Assembly (NCBI GenBank): GCA_025667525.1
Contig: CM046876.1
Coordinates: 479,032,557 to 479,096,556, forward strand
Direction: 5' to 3'
Origin: Glebionis coronaria
Lineage: Eukaryota; Streptophyta; Magnoliopsida; Asterales; Asteraceae
DNA: 64,000 nucleotides
Below, one piece after another: positions 54,920 through 64,000 of this stretch; positions within the stretch are counted from its first letter, which is position 1, and every line of letters starts with the position of its first letter. A model generated the notes under the pieces. It was not told where the DNA came from and made no database searches. It saw only the letters and a program-made list of their open reading frames with translations. A program made the translations under genes and the position numbers.

Positions 54920-55110
54920 GACTTGCCAAATCTTTCCATATTTTATGCTATATAATATTATATTTATGATAACTCTATATACAAATTCAGGTTAGGTTTA
55001 AAAAAAATATCTCCTCCATTCATCATCATCGTCAACAGATCCAAAATCTTCACTTTATCAAATCCCAAACCCTAATTCATAATAATCAATCCCATACCCT
55101 CATTCCACTA
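54920..55110 (+). promoter_or_regulatory. Promoter and 5' untranslated region of THO4
   Basis: A TATA-like sequence GCTATATAATATTATATT lies near 54949-54966. Downstream, CTCCTCCATTCATCATCATC is a pyrimidine-rich leader as seen in many plant housekeeping transcripts. Confidence 0.4.
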
Positions 55111-57606
55111 ATGGCTGGTGCATCTTTAGACATGTCACTTGACGACCTCATCAAAAACAATAAAAAATCCGGTGACGGCGCCGCCAACCGTCGTGGTGGC
55201 GGCCGTGGATCTGGTCCCGGACCCACTCGCCGTTTTAACAACAACCGTGGTGCTCATAGAGCCACTCCTTACGGTGGACCTAAGGTTATTTATTCATTCA
55301 TTAGTTTGTGTTTTATAAATATTAGGTTTACTAGTGTTTTTGTGTGTGTTTTTTAAGGTGTGTTTTCTGTTTGGTTTAGGGAGGTGACGTGTGGACGAAT
55401 AATTCGTATGTTGATCAGGGGATTGGGATTGTTGGTAGGGCGTCTGCGATGGAGACCGGGACGAAGCTGTATATATCGAATCTCGATTACGGTGTTTCGA
55501 ATGAAGATATTAAGGTAGCTGCTATTTTATTTTGTTTAGTTGATTATCTAGAGGTTAGAGGTAATTGAATTGACTTTGTTGCGCTCGTCCTACTGTTTAG
55601 ATAAGCTTATAGCGGAGGTTCTCGAGCTTGTTTAGGGGGCGTTTGAATAAGCTTATGTGGCCTTATCTCATTTGGGTGTGATTTCGGCTTATATAGCTCA
55701 CTTGTGGCTTTTTTGGTTTTGGGCTTATGTTTCATAAGCTCACTTTGTGTGGTTTATTTCGGAACTTTTCGACTTATATAAGCTTATTATGACGTATTAA
55801 ACTTAGATAAGCCAAGAAAGTTTCAAATAACCCACAAAAAGTTTCAAATAACCCACAAGCCCAAAACCAAATAAGCCATAAGCTGGCTTTATAAGCTGAA
55901 ACAAACACCCAACTGGCTTATCAATATAAGCTTATCTAAGTTTGAGTTTATGGAATATAAGCCGAAATCGAACGAGCTCATAAGTTACAAGCTTAAACAA
56001 ACACCCCCTGATAGCTTTTTTTTGGCTTATGGTCTTATTAAGTGTTGCAAGCGCTTATTTTCAGCTTTTTGTATCCTAAGCTATTCTAGACACCTGGTAA
56101 AAGCAAAAAATGTAGGTTTCACATACACCTCCTGAAGTTAGCTTAAATGTAAAGTTATTTTAATGAAAATGCGGCTCAAGGCTTTTTCTATTGGAGGGTA
56201 TGTGAATACTGGAAGTTAGATTGTTATAATTTGTGTGTAAAGATGAGTTGAACATATGGACACTAGTGACGTAAGTTACAAGAAGAGTATGGTTTAATTG
56301 ATTTATCAGACTGTATTTGGTTGATTTGCTGAATGAAGTAGGTTGTTGGTTAATCTTACAAGGATGGGTTGAATTCGATCTGTGCAGGAGCTTTTTGCAG
56401 AAGTTGGTGATCTGAAGAAGTATTCTATACATTACGATAGAAGCGGGAGATCAAAGGTACTTATTGAAGTTTGGGTATTTGTGTTGAACATTTACGTATG
56501 TGTGTTTTCTGAACTTTTATTTTCATTCAGGGAACGGCTGAGATTGTGTATTCGAGAAAGCAAGACGCGCTAGCAGCAGTGAAGAGGTATAACAATGTGC
56601 AGCTTGATGGGAAGCCGATGAAAATTGAGATTGTGGGATTGAACCTAGTAGCTCCTGTTCCTCCAATGGCAAACAACTATAGTGGAAACATGAATACTTT
56701 TCCTAGAGGGTATGTTTGTTTGAATTTCATTAGTACTTAAAATTAGCATTTGATATTGTATCATGCATATCAAATAGCACTAGGTGGTTACCTTAAAATA
56801 ACTTACTATCATGCATCCACTCAATGCTGTTACCAGTAATAGAGATCACACATGCTCTACAAATGTGATTGTTATGATTTGATCTCTGTATCAACTTCTC
56901 AAATGCCAAGTAAATTCATATATGAAGATAAAAAATTATGTCATGTGTAACTTGTGTACCCATAAGTCGATCAATCAATATTTGCTAGAATACTATTAAC
57001 TCGTTAACTAATGTCATGTTAACTGGATTAAATTCCAAGTAAGGCTTATCTCAGTATCATGTGATCCCTCATTTCCATATAGACTCATTTCAGTTTCGAT
57101 TGCACGTCTGTGAAATTTATTGGCATTGGTAGTTTGGTTCGATGTAAATCAGTCACTAGCTGGTTGCGTGCGACATGGTTAGGATCGGATTTTGGTTAGA
57201 ACCAAGAGATTTTTTGTAGGCGTCTGGTTTAGCTGTGATATTGATTATTGATAGGTGGGTGCCTTTCAAGTTGAATGTAATGCTTTGCTGGCTGTGTTTG
57301 TCATATTTGTGTAATGCTATTAAATACATGCTCAACTGGTCACCACCAAACACCTGCTGTTATCTGTTTCTAGGGTTTTGTCTGCCTTTGTATTCTTAAT
57401 TTTATTTTTTTTGAATATACAGTGGACACGCTAGAAATACTGGATTTGGAAGGCCACGTGGTGGTGCTAATGGCAGTGCAGGCCGAGGATTCGCAAGGGG
57501 CCGTGGACGTGGGAGAGGAGGCTGTGGAGAGAAGGTATCGATATCTGCAGATGATCTTGATGCTGATCTGGAGAAGTACCATTCAGAATCAATGCAAACT
57601 AATTAA
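55111..57606 (+). CDS. THO4: THO complex subunit 4 / ALY-REF mRNA export adaptor, five exons, 246 residues
   Basis: Exons: 55111-55284, 55380-55514, 56388-56456, 56531-56709 and 57423-57606; all introns are GT-AG and the phases close exactly. N-terminus: MSLDDLIKNNK, the conserved motif that binds the helicase UAP56. An Arg/Gly region follows. The RRM spans about residues 87-163 with RNP2 LYISNL and RNP1 KGTAEIVY. After it come a Gly/Arg-rich stretch (RGRGRGRGG) and the C-terminal helix ISADDLDADLEKYH, the second conserved UAP56-binding motif. Nuclear protein that couples splicing to mRNA export. Length and exon plan are usual for plant ALY proteins. Which paralogue (ALY1-4) cannot be told. 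A MITE sits in intron 2. No lesion seen, so it is probably functional. Confidence 0.93.
55634..56009. mobile_element. MITE in intron 2 of THO4
   Basis: Ends AGGGGGCGTTTGAATAAGCT and (reverse complement) AGGGGGTGTTTGTTTAAGCT are inverted repeats of about 23 bases with a few mismatches. The interior folds on itself (repeated CTTATATAAGCTTAT and AGTTTCAAATAACCCACA segments). Size 376 bp, no ORF. Similar in kind to hAT/Harbinger-type MITEs. It does not touch the splice sites. Confidence 0.6.
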
Positions 57607-59555
57607 ATCGTCTCCCGTGCTAGTTGAACTTTCTCAAACGCCTGCTGTCATAAGCACCAAATATTGTTTGTATTTTATGAACATCCCCAACTCTCTAGGC
57701 TAAGGACAAAAGTACTTGGGGAAGGATTCTAGAACCTTAGATTTGTGGAGCTTTTCGCCTTTATTATTATTGTTTTATGTGTGTCGCGAACATTACTTTA
57801 GTTGATGGATCAGAGTATTATGTGATTCAGTTTGTGGTCTGTACCCGTGTTAGCCGTTTTTCTTATGAGTGTCACCCCAGACATAGGGTCATCAAAAGAA
57901 CATTCTTATCTATATCTTCACTGAATTGCTTTGAAGATGTGGGAAGTGAACATTGGCATCCACTATGTTAAACGTCATTTAACATCCTGCTGTCTTGCAT
58001 CAGACATCAGCATCTATTGAAGGTAGTTTTACACTTCATCGTATATTTCTTTTTGTGGTGGCTTGGTCCCGAGTATCAAAATATCAACTGTGATTTTATT
58101 TGCCATTAGTTGACCTGTTGACAATGTGGAAAACAGGGTGTAGCTGCGACTCAGTTCCACCATTTGATGATCCACTAAGGCTGCAATTGTATTAAGCGAA
58201 ATTGATTATTTTATGCTGGTCGATTGTTTGATGATATGATTACCTGAATCGGAAAGAGTACTCGACAGTCTGGGTGCAAGCTGAGATTGAGCATGATTAA
58301 ATAGCTTGGGAGGGTTTACTTTTTCTGAGGACCTAGCTGTTGAAATCTACCCCCGACTGTCACGTTTCTTCTGTAATTTAAGTGCATTTCTGGTATCAAA
58401 GTTTGGAAACTATTGGTGACTGCAGTTCTAGTCCTGGGTCCTTCTGCAGTCTTTGTGTTTCTAGAAAGAAAGGCGATACATATACAATCAAACAGATGCA
58501 TTTAGCATGGTTATGGAGGTTGGTAGAGTATAGGAGCAAATGCAAGTGAGGTTATGAATTGGGTTACCTGCACATCTGTGGGCACATTTTCGGGGTTTGA
58601 TTTGCTGTTCTAGTGATTTGGGGTTTTGGGTGATGTTTTATGACTAGTTCAATATAGTGTTCAAGTGTCTATAAAATGACAGGGCTCTTGGTTGATGCTC
58701 TGGCATTTGGCTGTTGCTGAACCACGGTACTGAACTGTTAGTCCGTGAGCCCTACTAGTAGCTACTTTATTGCCCAAGATGAAGCACTGTTCTGATTGTG
58801 GATTTAGCTGACTCTCTAGGCTAAGAGGACCAAGTTTCTAGTTTGAGGATTCTAGAACCTCAGTGTACATAGAGCTTTTCGGCGTCGTGTTATTGTGTGT
58901 AGTCATTTTATGATCCATTTTGTGGTCTTATCCCCTCCATTATCTCTTTCTTTATGAGCATGCGGAGGCATCAAAAGAAAATTACCGTCTTTCACTGAAC
59001 TGCCTGGAAGATGTTAAAGAGAAGTAGAGAACATTGCCGTCCTTTAAATTATAGTGACGGAGGCTCTCCTCGTCACTACATCTTAATATGAGTTAGTTTT
59101 CTACTTCTTACTGTGTTTCTTAATAATATAATGTGTTTGATCATCATATGTACAATGAACTGTCAAATTTCCGAGTCGTTCTTTTAGCTGATCAGGTTTT
59201 CTTGCTGATCCATGGTCTTGATGGTTCAGTCATCCTGAGATGGTAGTAGTATTAGAAAGATGTGGATGCAAGCTGATATTGAGAATGATTATATAGGTAT
59301 GGACTTTATTTTGCTTAGGGGGGTATACTTTCTTTTAGTATTGTAGAACCTAGCTGAGCTGTAGCAGTTGGAACTTGGAACCGGCCCAGATCGCCACCTT
59401 TTACTCGTAATGTATGTGCATTTTATGGATTACAGTAGCAAGAATCAGGCAAGTAAAGTTTGCGACTTTAGCTCTAGTCTTGCTGTACCAATATTATTAA
59501 GGAGCAAATCCGAGTAAGAATACGAGTTGGGTTGCACACACACTTGCAGATAATG
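57607..59555. repeat. THO4 3' region with a degenerate tandem duplication
   Basis: Sequence from about 57687 to 58590 recurs in altered form at about 58807-59555. Anchor pairs: CTCTAGGCTAAG(G/A), GGATTCTAGAACCT, GAGCTTTTCG, TCACTGAA(T/C)TGC, and AGGAGCAAAT followed by GGGTT. The first copy contains the THO4 3' untranslated region. No coding sequence of a second THO4 is visible between the copies. Confidence 0.6.
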
Positions 59556-60037
59556 GCAGGAAGCTCTGATAGGCATTGCCATTTTCAAAACATTCACCTC
59601 GATCTGAGTCCACTCTCAAACAACGCATCAGGATTTTACTGTTTCTTGCGCCGCTCTTCCAGCAGATGAAGGATTGTCCTCGATGAAGATGATTCCTTCA
59701 CCGTCATCATATCTTATTTGCTTTCATTGACATATATTTCTTATCATAATTTGGAAGACATGCATAAAACTCTCGTCTCCTTTGTAAGCTAGTCTTTCAA
59801 TCATAATTTACAGAATTGTTAGTGCCCTATAGGGCATGCTTCGTTTAATGAGAGAACAAAAAAGCCATGCAAAACTTGTACAGTACCTAAAGGAGGCTTT
59901 AGAAAACACATTGATGGCTGTAAATGGAAGAAGGCTTGGCTAGGCAGCTATGTTGATATTCCATATTCGGTTTTAAGTCAACTGCACATATAATCCGAGA
60001 TGGCACTGATAAAATAATAGATATATACACTCGTAAC
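59556..60037. other. Spacer before the Copia element
   Basis: No gene recognised. Ends with GTAAC (60033-60037), the presumed left target duplication of the Copia element. Confidence 0.4.
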
Positions 60038-60262
60038 TGTTAGAAAGGAATGGTCAAAGTGATTAGCAAGATTGGTGGTCAATCAATCATCACCCGTATG
60101 ATTAGGAAATCATATATTTTCTCTTCATGACAGCCAACCAATGATTTCTTTTTCTATATTTAGATCAACTGTAATTGTGTATAAATTGTGGTTCCCTCTT
60201 ATTGTAAAGTATCAAATACGAAAATACAAAAAACAATTCTTTATCATTTCCATGATTTAACA
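60038..60262 (+). repeat. 5' LTR of the Copia element
   Basis: 225 bp from TGTTAGAAAGG to ATTTAACA. A likely TATA box, GTATAAAT at 60179-60186, lies in its second half. The next bases are the primer binding site. Confidence 0.75.
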
Positions 60263-60274
60263 TGGTATCAGAGC
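60263..60274 (+). other. Primer binding site of the Copia element
   Basis: TGGTATCAGAGC, exact initiator tRNA-Met complement, directly at the LTR end. Confidence 0.85.
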
Positions 60275-60304
60275 AGGTGTGCTCATCATCTACCTCGTAA
60301 ACCA

Positions 60305-60305
<1 letters not shown>

Positions 60306-60338
<33 letters not shown>
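60306..60338 (+). repeat. A33 run in the Copia leader
   Basis: Thirty-three consecutive A between the primer site and the gag ATG at 60359. Length may vary between copies or reflect assembly uncertainty. Confidence 0.9.
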
Positions 60339-60341
<3 letters not shown>

Positions 60342-60358
60342 ATCCCAACTAAGTCGCC

Positions 60359-63300
60359 ATGCCAGGAGACGACGACTCAGAAACCAGTTTATCATTACAA
60401 CTTGTCAATCTCTTAAAGAATGGCATAAATCCTCAAACCCATACTCCAAAACTTTCAGATAACCTTCAAATAAACCTCAAACTCAATAACCAGAATTATG
60501 CTTTATGGACTCGAATGATTCGAGTTGCCATTGGCGGAAAATCCAAGTCCCTGTTATCTCATTTGACCTCTGATCCTCCAAGCCAAGACAACGAATCTTA
60601 CGAGCAATGGGAACAAGAAGATCTGATCGTGTTTTCATGGCTAATTCAAAATATTGAACCTACTATAGCAGGAAACCTAACCGAGTATCCAACTGCAAAA
60701 ATGCTATGGGATGCCTTGGTAGTTACCTACAGTAGTGGGAGAGACAAGCTCCAAACCTTTAACCTCCATGTCAAGGCCAATGACATCAAGCAAAATGACA
60801 GCCCTCTCGAAGAGCTTTGGATTACACTCCAAGGCGTGTGGGGAGAAATCGACAGGATCGATCCCAACCCTATGAAATGCCCGGATGATATTAAGGCTTA
60901 TGCAAAAATAAGGTCCGAACAAAAACTTTTTCAATTCTTGAATGCCCTTGATCGAAAATATGAATCAATCAAAAGAGAGATTCTTCGATCGGAATCATTA
61001 CCTTCCGCGGAAGCAGCTTATGCTACTGTTCGCAAGGAAGCCGCTCACCAAAGCATTCTAGGAGCAACTAACCATGAGTCACAGGGAATAGCAGCAGGGC
61101 TTGCTGCCACTCAAGCTGAAGGTGTTGGTCTCGCCACCAAAGGGTATCGCCACTCAGGGGGGAGAAAGAATGGACCAACAATCAAAGAGGACAAAACAAA
61201 CCTAAAATGTGGCAATTGCGGTAAGACGAGACATACCGAAGAGCAGTGTTTCGAGCTTGTTGGCTACCCTGAATGGTGGAATGATGGCCATAAGAAGGGC
61301 AACAAAGGTCTCGGATCAGAAAAAGGGAAGGCTCCCATCGTTAATAATGAAAGCAATCGGAAAAATGCGACCGGCTTTGGCGGTGTCGTAGCGGCGACAC
61401 GTGATGAGGGAGATGAAGCATTCATGGTGGAAACAGGTATATGGGGTGAGAGAGAAGGTTTCTCGATACCTCCACAAAAATCCATTTATGTTTCTGATTC
61501 TCATTCTTTTGTAGAACAACAAAGCTTTAAGCACTGCAAACAGGCTCCTCATGTTTACAGTTATGCAAATATGGCTCAAAGAAATAAATTAAAACATGAG
61601 CAGTCGTGGATTTTTGATTGCGGAGCCACCGACACCATGACATATGATTTTTCTGATTTTTCTGTGTCCACCAAACCAACAAAATCATACATTCAAACCG
61701 CAAATGGAGAAAAAATAAACGTAGAGAACGGTGGAACTATTGAAATCTCACCGACACTTAAACTCTCTAATTGTCTTTATGTTCCAACATTATCTCATAA
61801 ACTCTTGTCGATAAGTCATGTAACAAAAGAGTTGAATTGCTCGGTCCTTATGCAACCTACTTTTTGTATTTTACAGGATATCAGGACGGGAGCGATAATT
61901 GGGCGTGGCACTGAAAGACAAGGGTTGTATTATGTGGATGAGGTAGCTCAAAATGGAACTGTACTATTGTCTCATGGAACAAAAGAACGAGAGGCGTGGT
62001 TATGGCATAGGAGACTCGGACACCCGTCCACCGGTTATTTACATATGTTATTTCCAAACATTTTTCCCTCGAATTGTAAGTCACATTGTGATACTTGTGT
62101 GTTAGCCAAGAGTCACCGAAAAACATTTAAACCAAATAATACTAGGGTTGACCTACCTTTTTCTTTGATTCACTCGGATGTGTGGGGCCCCGCCCCAATC
62201 ATAGGAGGACAAAACTTTCGGTTTTTTGTCATATTTGTCGATGATTGCACACGTATGACTTGGATATATTTATTGAAAACTAAATCTGAAGTTCTTGATA
62301 AATTCAGTGTTTTTTATAACATGGTTCAAACTCAGTTTCAGAAAAATATCCAAATTTTTAGATCAGACAATGGAGGAGAATTTGTCAATTCCGAAATGAA
62401 ATCCTTCTTTCAAACCAAGGGTATAATTCATCAAACTACCTGCCCCCATACCCCAGAACAAAACGGTGTCGCGGAACGCAAAAACCGTATTTTGTTAGAA
62501 ATAACTCGAGCTCTCCTCATAGAATCACAAGCTCCCAAGTTTTTCTGGCCAGAAGCCCTAGTTACCGCGGCATACCTTATTAACCGTCTTCCCACCCGAA
62601 TCCTAAAAACCAAAACCCCATTACAAATCCTCACCGAATACACTAAACCTCCTTCAATTCTTACCCTTGAACCACGAATATTTGGTTGCACGGTCTTTGT
62701 TCATATACCTAAATCCAATAGATCTAAGCTAGACCCTTGTTCTGAGAGATGTGTATTTGTTGGGTATGGGGTAACACAAAAAGGCTATCGATGTTATAAC
62801 CCAAAAACCAAGCATATGTTCACTACAATGAATTGTGACTTTCTTGAAACTGAGTACTACTATGCCTCCCAACACACTGGTCAGGGGGAGACGGAGTATA
62901 CTAATAGCCAGGACACACTGAGTTGGTTAAGTCATGCTACACCCGGAGAAGAAAGAAACCATGGTCCACAAAATGGGACACCTCTCCCCACACAACCTGA
63001 AAATTTGAGTGCCACTGTCCCAGAAACTGCTCCTGACTTGATACCCGAGGTAAGTAATTCTAACACTCATTCTGAAACGGGTTCGTTTTTTGAGGCTCCT
63101 GACCATACAGGACAAAGTGAGAATACGCATGAACAAGAGCAAATGGAAGCGGTTGAGACAGCATCGGAGGGGTATGTACTCCCGCCAAGATCAAACCGGG
63201 GAGTTCCTCCGAAGAGATATTCACCAGAAAAGGAGTCTAGAAGGTGTAAATATCCGGTGGCAAACATTGCAGAAGGAAATCTTTCCAAAGGAGCCAAGGC

Positions 63301-64000
63301 CTTTATCTCGTCACTATATTCCAATGAAGTCCCCACCACAATAGAACAAGCATTAAAGTCAAGACACTGGAGAAAGGCAATGGAAGACGAAATGAGAGCT
63401 CTTGAGAAAAATAAGACATGGGAGACTTGTTTCTTACCACTGGGGAAGAAAAGTGTCGGATGTCGGTGGGTGTTCACAATTAAATACAACCCCGATGGTA
63501 CGATTGAAAGATACAAGGCGAGATTGGTGGCTAAAGGCTATACACAAACTTACGGTATTGACTACTCTGAAACCTTCTCTCCGGTCGCTAAGATCAATAC
63601 AATCAGGGTTCTATTTTCTGTAGCGGCAAATAAAGGATGGCCATTACACCAGTTTGATGTAAAGAATGCCTTCTTACATGGAGAACTTAAAGAGGAAGTT
63701 TATATGGAAGCCCCACAAGGATTTACAGACAGATTTGCAGAAAGGGAGGTGTGTCTTCTAAAGAAATCTCTGTACGGACTAAAACAATCCCCAAGAGCTT
63801 GGTTTGGGAAGTTCACTTTGGCCATGAAAAAATATGGATTCAAGCAAAGCAACTCGGATCATACATTGTTCCTCAAGCGAAGAGATAATCTCATAACCTG
63901 TTTAATCATCTATGTTGATGATATGATTATTACAGGAGATGATAAAGAAGAAATAGCCAAACTCAAGAAAAGCTTGTTCACAGAATTCGAAATGAAAGAT
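60359..64000 (+). CDS. Copia Gag-Pol polyprotein (partial, open at window end)
   Basis: Frame from ATG 60359 with no stop to 64000 (1214 codons present). Gag has LNNQNYALWTRMIRVAIGGK near residue 45 and the zinc knuckle CGNCGKTRHTEEQC at about 284. Protease: FDCGATDTM at about 419, with Cys in place of the usual Ser. Integrase has WLWHRRLGHPSTGY, CDTCVLAKSH, HSDVWGPAP, FRSDNGGEF and NGVAERKNR (the HHCC and DDE residues are all visible). RT has VAKGYTQTYGIDYSETFSPV, FDVKNAFLHGEL and the catalytic YVDDM at about 1185. RNase H would follow outside. All checked motifs share one frame, so the copy may be competent. Confidence 0.9.
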   Translation, partial: MPGDDDSETSLSLQLVNLLKNGINPQTHTPKLSDNLQINLKLNNQNYALWTRMIRVAIGGKSKSLLSHLTSDPPSQDNESYEQWEQEDLIVFSWLIQNIEPTIAGNLTEYPTAKMLWDALVVTYSSGRDKLQTFNLHVKANDIKQNDSPLEELWITLQGVWGEIDRIDPNPMKCPDDIKAYAKIRSEQKLFQFLNALDRKYESIKREILRSESLPSAEAAYATVRKEAAHQSILGATNHESQGIAAGLAATQAEGVGLATKGYRHSGGRKNGPTIKEDKTNLKCGNCGKTRHTEEQCFELVGYPEWWNDGHKKGNKGLGSEKGKAPIVNNESNRKNATGFGGVVAATRDEGDEAFMVETGIWGEREGFSIPPQKSIYVSDSHSFVEQQSFKHCKQAPHVYSYANMAQRNKLKHEQSWIFDCGATDTMTYDFSDFSVSTKPTKSYIQTANGEKINVENGGTIEISPTLKLSNCLYVPTLSHKLLSISHVTKELNCSVLMQPTFCILQDIRTGAIIGRGTERQGLYYVDEVAQNGTVLLSHGTKEREAWLWHRRLGHPSTGYLHMLFPNIFPSNCKSHCDTCVLAKSHRKTFKPNNTRVDLPFSLIHSDVWGPAPIIGGQNFRFFVIFVDDCTRMTWIYLLKTKSEVLDKFSVFYNMVQTQFQKNIQIFRSDNGGEFVNSEMKSFFQTKGIIHQTTCPHTPEQNGVAERKNRILLEITRALLIESQAPKFFWPEALVTAAYLINRLPTRILKTKTPLQILTEYTKPPSILTLEPRIFGCTVFVHIPKSNRSKLDPCSERCVFVGYGVTQKGYRCYNPKTKHMFTTMNCDFLETEYYYASQHTGQGETEYTNSQDTLSWLSHATPGEERNHGPQNGTPLPTQPENLSATVPETAPDLIPEVSNSNTHSETGSFFEAPDHTGQSENTHEQEQMEAVETASEGYVLPPRSNRGVPPKRYSPEKESRRCKYPVANIAEGNLSKGAKAFISSLYSNEVPTTIEQALKSRHWRKAMEDEMRALEKNKTWETCFLPLGKKSVGCRWVFTIKYNPDGTIERYKARLVAKGYTQTYGIDYSETFSPVAKINTIRVLFSVAANKGWPLHQFDVKNAFLHGELKEEVYMEAPQGFTDRFAEREVCLLKKSLYGLKQSPRAWFGKFTLAMKKYGFKQSNSDHTLFLKRRDNLITCLIIYVDDMIITGDDKEEIAKLKKSLFTEFEMKD

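Larger units (their letters stand above)
60038..64000 (+). mobile_element. Ty1-copia LTR retrotransposon, apparently intact, cut by window end
   Basis: Starts with a 225-bp LTR with TGTTA...TAACA ends, then a Met-type primer site, a leader with a 33-base A-run, and a single open gag-pol frame to the last base of the window. The short LTR and single ORF are like the Ale/Retrofit group of plant Copia elements; lineage is tentative. Its 3' end and second LTR lie outside. Confidence 0.88.

Overview
The window looks like nuclear DNA of a flowering plant, most likely a eudicot. The evidence is two split genes with typical plant introns (a SWEET sugar transporter and a THO4/ALY mRNA-export factor), a plant-type tRNA-Val(AAC), and plant-specific LTR retrotransposon lineages (Tat with a second RNase H, chromodomain Ty3 elements, Athila, short-LTR Copia). 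Asteraceae is a guess from overall flavour only; no marker here proves it. All reading was by eye.

Region 1 (1-18744) is a non-autonomous Ty3-type element on the minus strand. Its left LTR is cut by the window edge. Its 3.3 kb interior holds a gag gene and an upstream coiled-coil ORF but no pol. Its other LTR (about 3.7 kb) is split by a complete 11 kb Tat/Retand-like element (4696-15660, perfect ACGAT target duplication). That Tat element carries a decayed gag-pro-RT-RH-INT on the minus strand and, between pol and the 3' LTR, a spliced gene on the opposite strand with its own TATA box.

Region 2 (18745-19584) is a short piece of older sequence: the truncated first exon of a possible RPA-like gene, and the 3' end of an unrecognised coding exon. 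Region 3 (19585-47254) is an Athila-like element on the minus strand that split that exon; the other half lies at 47255-47689. The Athila has gag and protease but no visible reverse transcriptase or integrase. A solo LTR (37262-39878) sits in its coding region. Its left LTR holds a plus-strand chromovirus of the Tekay type (20993-32204), followed by a second truncated copy of that element's leader (32205-32470). The chromovirus gag appears to contain three small introns that keep the reading frame.

Region 4 (47255-60037) is gene-bearing: promoter-like and duplicated sequence (48.4-48.8 kb), a SINE-like insertion, a six-exon clade III SWEET gene with an odd Gln/His-rich tail, a MITE, a Copia RNase H remnant, a tRNA-Val, and a five-exon THO4/ALY gene with a MITE in intron 2 and a degenerate duplication downstream. 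Region 5 (60038-64000) is the 5' part of an apparently intact short-LTR Copia element whose gag-pol frame is open to the window end.

In total roughly 50 kb of 64 kb is retroelement. The order of events can be read from the nesting: host-like sequence, then Athila and the gag-only element, then the Tat and chromovirus insertions inside their LTRs.
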